A stretch of 64,000 bases of DNA from Eucommia ulmoides (Eukaryota; Streptophyta; Magnoliopsida; Garryales; Eucommiaceae): NCBI GenBank assembly GCA_016647705.1, contig CM028335.1, positions 15,707,905 to 15,771,904 of the forward strand. Reading direction: 5' to 3'. A model generated the notes under the pieces. That model was not told the origin of the DNA and did no database searches. It saw nothing but the letters and a program-made list of their open reading frames with translations. The number at the start of each line of letters is the position of its first letter. The first letter of the stretch is position 1. The translations under genes were made by a program, and so were the position numbers. Shown here one piece after another: positions 1-11,336 of this stretch.

Positions 1-411
1 TTTAAAACTTCAAAACAACAATATCATTCATATCTTTTGTAGAAAAAAAAAATATAATCCATGTTTAATTCAACACATTAAGTTATTTATGAAATTTAAA
101 ATTAGTCATTCATAGTTGTGTAGAATTCAATAATCTACGTGGAATTGAACTTGGTTAGTTAATTTGGAAAGTTTGGTTACTAAAATTCGAAACTTGTGTT
201 GAATTTAAAATGCGTCAAATCGTCGTATTTTGTTGGATGCAAAACCAATGACAGATTAGGGATATAATGTTATATTCAACGTGATAGTATTATATTTCGT
301 CTTACATGTTCATTGTGTTTCAGTGTTATATTCAATATAATCCTGTCCAAAAACTCAATCACGTTTTAAACAAATACAAACCTTGCATAAATGTGAGTTA
401 ATATGTTGAAG
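1..411. repeat. Dispersed AT-rich repeat family R, partial copy
   Basis: This stretch has no coding content. It matches by eye the segments near 21350-21760 and 35920-36260: all three share the succession of TTGAATTCAACA-type words, an 'attagtcattca' motif and 'aataatct' in the same order. It is truncated by the window edge. The nature of the family is unknown; no terminal repeats or target duplication are visible. Confidence 0.6.
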
Positions 412-604
412 GGTTAACTACACTTTATCTCCCTGTGGTTAGGCCATGTTGCACTTTGCCCCCTTCTGGTATTTTTGTCACCACTTTATTTCATGTAATT
501 AAGTTTTGTTGCACTTTACCATTTGATGTAGGCATAACTATAGGGGCAAAGAGCTAAAGAGAAGGGCTAAAGTACAATAAAGTCCTAACCACATGGGACA
601 AAGT
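412..604. mobile_element. Small MITE-like inverted-repeat element
   Basis: The two ends are imperfect inverted copies of about 30 bp: the left reads GTTAACTACACTTT...TGTGGTTAGG and the right CCTAACCACATGGG...GTTGTAAC. No open frame is present. A related end (TAACCATAGGGGTGCAAAG) occurs near 36770-36800. No target duplication was identified, so the superfamily is not assigned. Confidence 0.4.
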
Positions 605-2323
605 TGTAACGACCGATTTTCCAAGACCGCCATGCAATTTTTCCTCTTAGAGAATTAACGCCAAAATTCGAATAGCCAATATTTTATTTTATAAGAAATT
701 TGAGAAATTTTACAATGCTACAACTATAGTTATATTTAATTATTCATAAATCTAATATTATTATTTATAATCATGTCCTTAAAATTTTGAGCATATAACT
801 AATTTTGTTGCACTACAAAATCAAATTTCCAAAGCTATACATATATATAAAATTCAATTATATATAATACACTTAAGCCTTTATCTAATAACAGTGAAAT
901 AAAGAGCCCCAGTGAACTAGCGATTTATTTTTATTTTTTATAATTATGGATTTGTAGAGTTAATATAAATTTTACAACAATAAATAATAAATACAATTAT
1001 TATAAATATTAAATACAAATTTAAAAATAATATTCGAGTTTATAAATACAAATGGTAATATTCAAAAATAAATAATAAATATAATTATTATAAATATTGA
1101 ATATAATTGTTGTTACCGTTTATATTATTACAAATATTTGAACAACCCCTCTAATTATGATATTATTACAATTATTACCAATATAATTGTAATAATTGTA
1201 TTCATCAATTTCAACAATATTAAACCTATAATAATAATTACCGTTTATATTATTATTATAAGAATTTATTGGTAATATAATTATTATTACCAATATTATT
1301 TTTCAACTTATATATCTCGTGAAATTTTACAATTCATAATTAGTTATAGTTATCGATTTATCGAGTTGATTTTACAGCAGTAAATAATACATACAATTAT
1401 TTCAAAAATTAAATACAAATTCAAATAAATTTTTTTACGCAATTACATTCTCACTGGCACTGCAATCAAAATTATGGGATTGTAAGTTAACGCTCAGTAA
1501 AAATTCAACCACTTTAATACATATATCTAATCAAACCCTAAATAAACATATAAACGTGTATCTTACATAATTTTTACATAATATCTTTAAATATTCCATG
1601 AAAATTGACTGTTACAATTTTACAACAATTTGAATATGAATTATATAATTAAGAAAGAGATTGAATGCAAATATTAAAAAAAAAATTCTACCTAAGCCGA
1701 AATCCCGAAATCCGAGCCACAATATGATTTTTTTTTTCCCTTTCTGATATTTCTTTCTTTCTCCCCAAAAGCCATGGCGACCAGAAATATATAATATATC
1801 TGAATATATCTAGGAATCTATGTTTCTTTTCTCTCTCGCCAAAGGCCACTGCCACCAAAAACATATAGTCTATCTCCAAGGTTAATGATCATCCCTCCAT
1901 ACTATTATGTTTTGTTTTGGCTTTTTGTTTTTTGTTTTTTTATTTTATTTTTTATTTTTTTTATTTTTTTTTTTATTATTATTATTATTATAACCTTTAC
2001 ACATGGCAATATATATGTCTCGGTGGAAATCGGTTCCTTTCTAAGAAGGAAACTATTTTCACTGTTTATTTGTTTATTTATTTATTCATTTAAACTAATA
2101 TCTCTTTTAAAATAAATAAAATATTAATTATATCTTAAAATTTTTAAAAGTATATTTTAATTACCACAATAGTTCCAAAACTTTTGAAAGACAATTTAAA
2201 ATTAATATATAATCCCAAAAATTATCAAATATTATTTATATCATGAATTTGCAAAATAATCCCAAAAAATTTAAACTTATATAAAATATTATTTTCAAAA
2301 TATAAATTTTTCGGGGTATTACA
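605..2323. mobile_element. LTR-like segment (possible solo LTR)
   Basis: The segment begins TGTAACGACC and ends GGGGTATTACA, terminal words common to plant LTRs (TG...CA with a short inverted end). It is AT-rich, with many AATAATA/TTATAA runs at 900-1450 and long T runs near 1920-1980, and has no credible gene. No matching 5-bp flanking duplication was found (left AAAGT, right GTTTT), so the solo-LTR reading is an inference. It abuts, and probably truncates, the Copia relic to its right. Confidence 0.35.
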
Positions 2324-3705
2324 GTTTTGATCTTAAACACCCACTTGCATCCAACAAGAGTTTTTCCACAGGGAGATCAACAAGATCTCAAGTGTGAGTT
2401 TTTGTTAGGATCTGAAGTTCTTCGTTCATTACTTTCTGCTAAATAGGATTAATACTAGCCTCCTTATATGACTGAGGCTCATGCAAATTAAGTATGGTAA
2501 AAAAACAATGATAATCAGTAAAATAAGGATGAAGATGAAATACCTTGGTAGTGCGGTGGGAGTGATCTAAAACGTGAGTCTCAGAGTCAGTCGGTACAGA
2601 ATCATTAGCCACAGGAGAAGTCTCAAGCACGGTTGATGGAGTTGGAAGGGTGAGATCAATTGGTGGTTCTAGAGTGGGTTCAGCTGATAATGGTGGAGTG
2701 AACTCAGTTTATGGTACAGGACTGGACTTAGTCAGTGGTACTGGAGTGGGCTCAACAATACCTGGAACTGTATCCTCAGGAAATAATTCAATAGATGGAT
2801 TAGTAAAGAAACTAGAGTTAGTGATAATTGACATATCAAATGACCGTAGGGAAGAAAACATTTGATATTCTCAAAAAATGACATGACGAGTGATACGAAG
2901 AGTTTTAGAAATGAGATTCTAGCACTAATACTCTTTATGTTCAATTCCATATCCAAGAAACAACACATGTGAGTCATTGGTTCCAGTTTGTTGTGTTCAT
3001 GTGGTTTGAGAAGAACAAAACAAGCGCAACTAAAGATATTGAGTTTAGAGTAATTAAGAGATTTACCAAAAAGACGCTCAAATGGAGACTGATGATGGAT
3101 TGTAGCAGAATGGATACTGTTTATTGTGTATACTGCGATGAAGGCAGCAGCACCCTTAAATGCTCAGGACAAGATGAAGAAATGGGAGAGCATGAATTGT
3201 GTCAAGAATTGTTTATGCTTACATTCGGCTTGTCCATTTGTTGGGATGTGCCAGGACACGAGCGGTGGGGGAGCGTGTCATTTTTGCAAAACTGGTTGAG
3301 AAAAGCACGATCTTTGTATTCTATTACATTATCTGAGCAAAAAACTTTGATATTTGTAGAAAATTAGGTTTGAACCATAGAGGAAAACTCATAATATATT
3401 TGGAATGGTTAAAATCGATTTTTCATAAGAAATAATCATGTATATCGAGAGTAGTTGTCCACAAAGATAATAAAGTAATGACATTTACTCATTAAGGCAT
3501 GAAAAGAAGGCCCCCAAACATCAGAATGAATTAGATCAAAAGGTACAAAAGAAATAGACTAGCTCTCATTGAAAGGTAGAACCAATTATTTTGCAAGTCG
3601 GCAATGGATACATTTGAAAGACGCATGCTGAACTGAACATAACTGACTGTTAGAGATAAGCAATGACCTAACCGAGAATGCCAAATATAAGATGGTGATA
3701 GAAAC
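2324..3705 (-). pseudogene. Copia retrotransposon pol relic (integrase to start of reverse transcriptase)
   Basis: Read on the minus strand, short frames in different registers give Copia pol motifs in the correct order. Near 3690-3660 there is a pre-integrase 'WHSRLGH'. Near 2960-2870 there is a segment like the conserved post-integrase region (Y/C-x-D-P-I-S-K-R-L followed by 'RHVIF' and 'E'). Near 2410-2330 is the start of the reverse transcriptase ('THT-DLVDLP' then a 'GCKWVFK'-like stretch). Many stops and frameshifts make it non-functional. Its upstream half is at 18382-20060; the two halves were separated by the Tat element between them. The left end is cut at 2323. Confidence 0.75.
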
Positions 3706-5981
3706 TAAACACGCCCCAATTTTCCAAAGAAAATAAAAAAATAGATATATTCGTTTGTTGACAAAATGATAAGAGTTTTTTTAAAAACGTCGATTTTCTC
3801 ATTAAAATATACTTAAGCCTGTTTTAGAAAAAGGAGTCGCCACCTAGCATTGGGTTTAAATGACGTGCTAGGTCACCAGATTTTTCTTTTTTTAAAATAA
3901 TTTAAAAAAATGGCTTAAGTAAAAATTTGAGTCCAAAATAACATGGTCTGACTAGAGATTCGTTTAAAGAGTTCGGGGGTCAGTTACACTCGGGAAAGGT
4001 GTCAAGCACCCCAAGACGCCCGTCCAAAGACGGTACCTTATCCAATTAAGTCCAATTAAAATTTAAATCCGAATATTTTTATTTTATTTTGAAATCCTCC
4101 TCATATACACACACATACACATACACACATATCGAGAGAAGTAATCTCCCTTCTAAACCTAAACCGTTCTAATGGATGGTTAGGAATTTTCCACCTCATC
4201 TTGTTAGCATATTATATTTAACACAAGTTAAAGAAACATACGCACACACACGCTCACACGCATCGAGGGGAGTAATTCCCTTTTAAACTTAAACCGTTCC
4301 AATGGAAGGTTGAGAATTTTTCACCTTATCTTATCAGCACATTATATTTAATACGAGTTAAAGAAACACACGTACACACACGCACGCACACATCGAGGGG
4401 AGTAATTCCCTTCTAAATTTAAACCGTTCAAATGGAAGGTTGGGAATTTTTCACCTTATCTTGTCAGCACATTATATTTAATACGAGTTAAAGAAACACA
4501 CGCACACACACGCATGCACACATCGAGGGGAGTAATTCCCTTCTAAATTTAAACCGTTCAAATGGAAGGTTAGGAATTTTTCAGCTTATCTTGTCAGCAC
4601 ATTATATTTAATACGAGTTAAAGAAACACACGCACGTACACATCGAGGGGAGTAATTCCCTTCTAAATTTAAACCGTTCAAATGGAAGGTTGAAAATTTT
4701 TCACCTTATCTTGTCAGCACATTATATTTAATACGAGTTAAAGAAACACACACACACACACATCGAGGGGAGTAATTCCCTTCTAAACTTAAACCGTTCC
4801 AATGGAAGGTTGAGAATTTTCCACCTCATCTTATCAGCACATTATATTTAATACGAGTTAAAGAAAATATACGCACACACACACACACACACATCGAGGT
4901 GAGTAATTCCCTTCTAAATTTAAACCGTTCAAATGGAAGGTTAGAAATTTTTCACCTTATCTTGTCAGTACATTATATTTAATACAAGTTAAAGAAAACA
5001 CACGCACACAAACACGCGTGCGGGCGCGCGCACCCACCTTGAGGGGAGTAATTTCTTTCTAAACCTAAACCGTTCCAATGGAAGGTAGAGATATTTTCAC
5101 CTTATTTTATTTACTCAAAAAAATAAAAAAATAAAAAAATAAGATAAAATAAAAATTAAAAAAAAATAAAAAATAAAAATGAAAATAAAAAAAATCTAAT
5201 CTACAAAAAAGAAAATTAGTATAATAACAACTTATTTTAAAAAATAAGAGTACGATTTATAACAGATGAAAGTTTACAATCTTAACTTGTAAATTTTTTC
5301 TTTTTCTTCTTCCTCTTCCAAAATTACAACAAAATAAACATAATATTATTTTCTAAAAAAAAGTCTCTCAAAATTTATCCTCCTCCCTCTTAAAAAAAAA
5401 AAAACCCTCGTATTGTGAGCCTTCATTCTATTTATAGGAATGAAGGTGTACAATCCGTCCGGCAAAAGGTGAAGCAAAAAGAAAGAAAAAGAGGTGGGTG
5501 CACTGAAATTCAGTGCACCCACCCCCTTTTGGGTGTACCGAATTCGGTGCACCCAAAAGCAGTGGGCAGAAAGCATTTGCTCTCTGCCCACGCTGGCCGC
5601 ATATGCGGCCAGCAGCACTAGTTGCACAGTGACCAGTGCAACTGGTCGCTGTGCGACCAGTTTTTTGGTCGCACGTGCGACCTCAATGCAACCCCCCACT
5701 CCCGTTCAGTCCAGGCCTCTCTCGTTCTCGTCTGTTTCTTGTCCATTTTATTCCGAATTAACATGTTTTTATTCCACTTCGAAAAATCTACAAAAGCCAA
5801 AAAAATAAATAAATCAATTACTAATATTTAATTTACTTAAGAGATTAACAAAACTTAATTTAGCGGTATTAAACCGCACAAATGCGATACAATCAAAAAC
5901 AAATAAATAGGGAAATAAAATAAAGGTAACTATAAAATAAAGTATAATTTTTTACGAGGCGGTCAAAATGCCGTGTCTACA
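3706..5981 (-). repeat. 3' LTR of the Tat element
   Basis: This 2276-bp LTR pairs with 16240-18376. It starts, in element orientation, with TGTAGACACGGCA and ends with ...GGGGCGTGTTTA, which is mutated from the GGGGCGCGTTCA seen in the other copies. It contains eight units of a 120-145 bp minisatellite (about 4129-5110), a T/A-rich tract, and a TATA box inside a palindrome at 5420-5445. At 5490-5690 there is a hairpin-rich GC block (GGTGCAC/GTGCACC arms, GTCGCACGTGCGAC) that is mostly deleted in the partner LTR. Confidence 0.9.
4125..5110. repeat. LTR-internal minisatellite, 8 units
   Basis: Units begin near 4129, 4261, 4391, 4521, 4641, 4761, 4892 and 5038. Each has a conserved core (ATCGAGGGGAGTAATTCCC ... 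AAACCGTTCAAATGGAAGG ... GTCAGCACATTATATTTAA) followed by a variable CA/CG-dinucleotide run (ACACACGCACAC). The length of this microsatellite explains the 119-146 bp spacing. The first and last units are the most diverged. The same array is in the partner LTR and the solo LTR. Confidence 0.9.
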
Positions 5982-5995
5982 GCTGCCCCTCTTTG
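5982..5995 (-). other. Polypurine tract of the Tat element
   Basis: On the minus strand the bases directly before the 3' LTR read AAAGAGGGGCAGC followed by TGTAGACAC. This purine-rich stretch at the LTR boundary is the expected plus-strand primer site for reverse transcription. Confidence 0.75.
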
Positions 5996-6099
5996 TTATG
6001 CAAGTTCCACTTGCTTGACAAAGATAAAAGACTACGTCATTTTGATCGTCCCATTTTTTTATTTTTTATTTTTTTAGTGCATTTTTCAATAGTAGAACA

Positions 6100-6590
6100 A
6101 ATAAAGTAAAATGACTCATGACGATAATCATGACGAACAAGTGTACGTTTAGAGTAATAAAAGAATACTCATGATGAACAAGTGTCCGTTTAGAGAAATA
6201 AAAGAATGATTCATGACGATGTTCATAACAAACAAATGTCCGTTTAGAGGATCATTTAGAGTGATAAAAAAATTAACTCGTGATGATACTCATGACGAAC
6301 CAGTGTCTGTTAAGATGATCGTTTAGAGTAATAAAATGACTCAGGACGAACATGTGTCCGTTTAGAGGATCGTTTAGAGCAATAAAAAAATGACTCATGA
6401 CGATATTCATGACAAACGCGTGTCTGTTTAGAAGATCGTTTAGAGTAATACAAATGACTCATGACGATACTCATGACAAACGCGTATCTGTTTAGAGGAT
6501 CGTTTAGAGTAATAAAAGAGAGACTCATGACGATACTCATGACAAACAAGTGTCCGTTTACAGGATCGTTTAGAGTAATGAGAAATTATT
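6100..6590. repeat. Minisatellite in the 3' untranslated region of the Tat element, about 7 units
   Basis: A 50-95 bp unit is repeated with the words GACTCATGACGATACTCATG, ACAAACGCGTGTC and GTTTAGAGGATCGTTTAGAG, starting near 6112, 6207, 6274, 6339, 6391, 6453 and 6521. The repeat makes a spurious repetitive reading frame (SFI/YYSKRSS) on the minus strand. Tandem repeats between integrase and the 3' LTR are known in Tat/Ogre elements and can seed satellites. Confidence 0.8.
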
Positions 6591-7783
6591 CATGCCCTAA
6601 CCCTCTTGGCCAAGGCCCCAAAGAAAATTCAGAAGTATAAAATATGCCCCAACTTGTGACTGAGCCAGAATGAGAGAGCAAAGATATAAATGTGCCCCAG
6701 CCGAACTCTCAGATGACCGAACATTTATAGATTGCCTGCGTACCTTAGTATTATGCCGAGAATCAAGTTTAGCGTAGTTCACTTTTTGCCATTTTCAAGG
6801 CAAAATGCATACCTGGACGCTCATTTAGAGTTTCTGAACTTTCAGCAATAAAAGTTTCTAATTTGAGCCAAAAGGTAAGAAGTCTTTGTGATAGAGAAAT
6901 CCATACCTCCATGCCCTTTGAAATCCCTGTAATTGGACAAAAACACATGCAACACGAAAATTTAGTCTGAAAACTTGTCACCCTTGACGACTCGCAATTC
7001 CGTTCCCCCCTTTTCCGTCGCAATCTCTCGTTTGATAGTGCTTGACTTTCTCGGGATAGTATCGGGAGATTTTTTTTTCGTCTCGTCCTTCCGTCAATCT
7101 TAGAGATGTACTTTCTGGAGGTTTTCTCCGGTTTGTTGGCGGGGTCTAGTTTTTGGACAGCATCCCTATCAGCCTTTATTTCTCTGCACCCGCCGATTCT
7201 CACTTTCTCTTTTCTACTAGGCAACCTCAGTGCTTAGGAGAATCATATACTCCTGCTTGCTTTGTATTTTTCAAATCCTGCAAAACTGATTTAACCAAAT
7301 ATGGGAAAAACGTGTAAAACCTTACCCCAAACAGGTATCTTTATCACCAGATATGTTGACTGCGAGATTTCAAGCCGGATTGTCTGACAAGTATGATTTC
7401 AATACAAATTTGAGCCATATTTGATGTTCATTTTTACAGATTCCAACTCTTGCTCAAATCCATTAAGTTCCGAACACGAAAAAGTCTTACGGTCAATGGA
7501 AGTCAGCCGTAGTGGAAATTCCAAAAATGTCCCTAGGAGTGATCTAACTGTTCTTTCTTTTTTTTTTTTTTCTTTTTTTGACGACACGGTCTCTACATTT
7601 TTCTCATAGTGCTCTTTCGAGTTTTCACCATGTTCGAACCGTACCCTTTTTTCTTTTTTTTTTAGCAACGGATAATCACAAATTGAAATAAACTTACTTA
7701 GAAAAGAAGGACATTTATTAGGCAATGTATTTCTTTACAGAATCCGAGTTTAGGGGCTTGGGAAATACATCACCATCCATTTC
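6591..7783 (-). other. Post-integrase region of the Tat element, no recognisable gene
   Basis: This lies between the integrase frame and the minisatellite. A 151-codon frame (6769-7224) and a 108-codon frame (7399-7725) are open on the minus strand, but their compositions are unlike any domain I recognise and they are not in register with pol. They could be decayed extra ORFs, which some Tat elements have here, or chance frames. The evidence does not decide. Confidence 0.5.
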
Positions 7784-8785
7784 CTAGAGAATCAACGCTC
7801 CACCGCTCAAAGCCTTATGAACAACAAAAGGACCTTCCCAATTTGGCGCGAACTTACCCTTAGCTTCATCTTGGAAAAGGAAGATTTTCTTCAATACTAA
7901 CTCACCGACCTTGAAGACTCTAGGGTATACCCGTTTATCATAAGCTCTAGTAATCCTCTGTCTGTAACACTGTCCGTGGCATATCACTGTTAGCCACTTT
8001 TCATCGATTAAACAAAGTTGGTCCAACCGTTGTTGTACCCATTCAGTTTCATCAAGCTCGGCCTCTATGAGTACTCATAGAGATGGAATTTTCACCTCGG
8101 TCGGTATCACCGCTTCTGTGCCATAGACCAAAGAATAGGAGGTTGCTCCTGTCGAGGTCCGAACCGAGGTCCGGTAAGCCATCAAAGCATATGGCAGCAT
8201 AGCATCCCACTCTTTATAATTATCAATCATCTTCTGGAGAATTTTCTTTATATTTTTGTTGGCGGCTTCCACTGCTCCATTCATTTTTGGACGGTAAGGC
8301 GCTGAGTTTTTGTGCTCGATCTTGAACTGCTGACATATTTTCTGTATTTCTGAACCCTTCAGGGTTTTAGCATTGTCGGTTATCAATGTTTGCGGAAAAC
8401 CGTATCTTGACACAATATTTTCTTTGATGAATCGAGCTACTATCTTTTGAGTCACTCGGGTTAAGGAAACAGCTTCTACCCACTTGGAAAAATAATCAAT
8501 TGCCACCAGGATAAAGCGATGACCACTCGGCGCCTTAGGGGTAACTTCCCCAATAACGTCCATACCCCACATTGAGAAGGGCCATAGGGCCGCCAAGCAA
8601 TGAAGGTGCGAAGATGGGACATGGATTTGATCACCATGAATCTAACACTTATGGCATCTTCGAACAAACTGCACGCAATCGTTTTCCATCGTTAGTAAAA
8701 AATGACCGGTTCTCAGGATCTTCTTGGTAAGCATGAAGCCACTCATGTGAGGTCCACATATGCCACCATGGACCTCTTTCATCAA
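7784..8785 (-). pseudogene. Tat element integrase
   Basis: The frame follows the RT-RNase H frame in the same register but is interrupted by stops just before and inside the N-terminal zinc finger (8597-8785: H-x-H then C...C-H-K-C on the minus strand). The core at 8075-8596 keeps the full D,D-35-E set: the D of WGMDVIG, the D of LITDNA, and the E of GAVEAANKN exactly 35 residues later. The C-terminal piece (7784-8026) has 'RAYDKRVYPRVFKVGELVLKK' character (a GPY/F-like segment, ...NWEGPFVV) but is offset by further damage. It would join element cDNA to the genome; here it is dead. Confidence 0.9.
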
Positions 8786-11209
8786 CTAGATGGCCTTTTC
8801 GACTCCAACACATCTCAACAGGCCCATGTCATGAGAGCGTTTGTACAGTGTCTCCCCGCTTAGGAAGAATTGGCCTGCTAACCTCCGGAGAGTTTTCCAA
8901 TCAACACTTGATGCCCCTTCCGAATACTCCTGGTTTTTCAGAAAGTTCTTTATATCATGGTACCACATGTCTTTGGCTGGTTCAGATTCAAGCTGGCAAC
9001 AGTGGGCCGGTCGGCGCTGAACTCGGATTACCACTAGAATAATATCATCATCCTCCCGAGTGATAGAGATCATAGATGCCAAGGTAGCTAAGGTATCGGC
9101 GAAGTCATTTTTGAGCCTCGGTATGCTTTCAAATTCTATCATCGTAAATCGCTCGCACAACTCCAGGAGGTGATTGTTATAGGCTATCAAGGTCGGATCT
9201 CTCGTGGCATACTTATCTGTCACCTGATTGATTATCAGCTCAGAATCTTCGAACACTAGCAATTCTTTGATTTTCTTATCGACAGCCAGTTGGAGTCCCA
9301 GAATACAGGCTTCGTACTCAGCTCGATTATTTGTGCTCTGGAACTTCAACTTGGAAGCCACTGGATAATGCTGCTTGCCTGAAGAAACCAGAACGGCTCC
9401 GATTCCAGCCCTTCGAGAGTTCACTGCTCCATCAAAATACATTTTCCAAACTGTTTCCTCGTTTTCTTCATCCACCGCATGAATCGACTCGTCAGGGAAT
9501 AGCGTCTCAAGAGGCTGGTTATCTGTTTGAGCTGGACAACTAGCCAACTGATCTGCTATTGCCTGACCCTTCACTGAATTTTGGGTCTTGTAGATGATAT
9601 CGAACTCCGTCAGCAGCATCTGCCATTTTGCAACTTTTCCTGACAGAATCGGCTTCTCGAAGATGTACTTTAAGGGATCCATCCTGGCTATCAAGTAGGT
9701 AGTCAGTGGGAGCATATAATAGCGCAGTCTTTGAGCAGACCAAGCTAATGCACAACAGGTCCTCTCCAGTAAGGTATAATTTTCCTCATACTTCGTGAAG
9801 CGCTTGCTGAGGTAGTAGATGGCTTGCTCATTCTTTCCAGATTTATCGAGTTGCCCAAGAATAGCTCCCATGGAGGAGTCGAGAATTGACAAATATAGTA
9901 ATAACGGAACCTTCTCCCGAGGCGGCACTAGAACGGGATGGTTCGTTAGATAGACTTTAATTTTCTCCAAGGCATTCTGGCAATCTGCATTCCATCGCCC
10001 GTCACTTTCTTTTCGAAGTAGCTTGAAGATTGGCTCACAAATAGCAGTAAGTTGGAAGATGAATCGGGCTATGAAATTTAATCGCCCCAGAAAACCTCGG
10101 ATCTCTTTCTCATTTTTCGATGGTGGCATCTCACGAATGGCCTTCATCTTTGCAGGATCAATCTCGATTCCATGGCGATTTACCATGAAACCAAGAAGTT
10201 TTTCGGAAGCCACCCCAAACACACATTTTGCTGGATTGAGTTTGAGCTGGTACTTTCGAAGTCTGTCGAACATCTTTTTCAAATGGCAGAGATGATCCTC
10301 GTTCTCCTGAGATTTAACGATCATGTCATCTACATATACCTCCATCTCCTTGTATATCATATCATGAAAGAGGATCGTCATTGCTCTTTGGTATGTTGCC
10401 CAGGTATTTTTGAGACCGAAAGGCATCACCCTATAGCAAAAGACTCCCCATGGTGTAGTGAAGGCTGTCTTTTCTCGATCTTTCTCATCCATCAGAATCT
10501 GATTATAGCCAGAGAATCCATCGACGAAAGAATAGAGCTTTCGCCCCGCAGTATTGTCGATGATGATGTGAATGTTTGGCAGTGGGCAATCATCTTTCGG
10601 ACTTGCCTGATTGAGATCACGATAATCCACGCAAACTCTGATTTTTCCCGAGGACTTTGGCACGGGAACGACATTTGAGAGCCATTCACTGTAGTTACAG
10701 ACTTCAATAATTTGGGCATTGAATTGCTTCACGATCTCCTCCTTGACCTCGAGGCTGACAGCGGGCCTCAGCTTTCTCAACTTTTGTTTGATTGGTACAC
10801 TCTCCGGCTTTAGCCGCAGCTTATGGGCCACGATACTCTTGTCCAGTCCCACCATGTCATCGTAGGACTAGGCAAAGATATCTTGGTAGGAAATTAAGAG
10901 CGTTGTCAACTCTTTGTTTTCCAGAGTCATAAGAGCTGATCCAAGCTTTACTTCCTTCAACTCCTCCGAGGTCCCCAAGTTTATCAACTCAGTCTCATCG
11001 TTACTGGGAATCGGCTTGTTCTCGAACTTCGTAAAAGCTTTTCGAATCTCACCATCGTCTGGCTGGCAAGAGTCATCTTCTGTTTCTACTCCCATCAGGT
11101 TGTGGTCTGGTTCTGCATTGAAATCATACTTATCGCACTCTAGCTCAGTTATATCGCATGCATCATACACTGGTAATTTAGGCATCCTGAAAGCATAAAA
11201 TTTAAACAT
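8786..11209 (-). pseudogene. Tat element reverse transcriptase, RNase H and second RNase H
   Basis: The long frame 8786-10855 (689 codons) is in register with the preceding 10868-11209 frame; only one in-frame TAG at about 10866, where relatives have Trp, separates them. In order it holds an RT core (VDYRDLNQAS, the catalytic YVDDM, LLGFMVN), the connection and native RNase H ('LDSSMGAILGQ', 'QAIADQLA'), then a second archaeal-type RNase H ('MYFDGAVNSRRAGIGAVL', 'NNRAEYEAC', 'EDSELIINQV'). The dual RNase H is diagnostic of the Tat clade. Another stop separates it from the integrase. Confidence 0.93.
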
Positions 11210-11336
11210 TTAAACCATATGTTGGGTCAAGCAGAATTGCATTCATTAAATATAAAAAACCATTACAAAGCAAAATCACTTTCCATCTAGAAGGCTAGGT
11301 GGATGGAGGGATGACCAACAGAAAATCTCCCTAAGT

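Noticed and set aside
1885-2115. 76-codon Phe/Ile-rich frame
   Set aside because: Produced by poly-T and TTA runs; no family resemblance and it lies in LTR-like sequence.
2650-2865. Gly/Ser/Val-rich plus-strand frame
   Set aside because: Antisense to the Copia relic; no independent support.
3706-5110. Array of regularly spaced repeats resembling a CRISPR array
   Set aside because: Units are 120-145 bp, spacers are not unique, and the region is an LTR of a plant element.
6310-6549. Repetitive frame with 'YYSKRSS' repeats
   Set aside because: A by-product of the 3' minisatellite; codon structure is not maintained between units.
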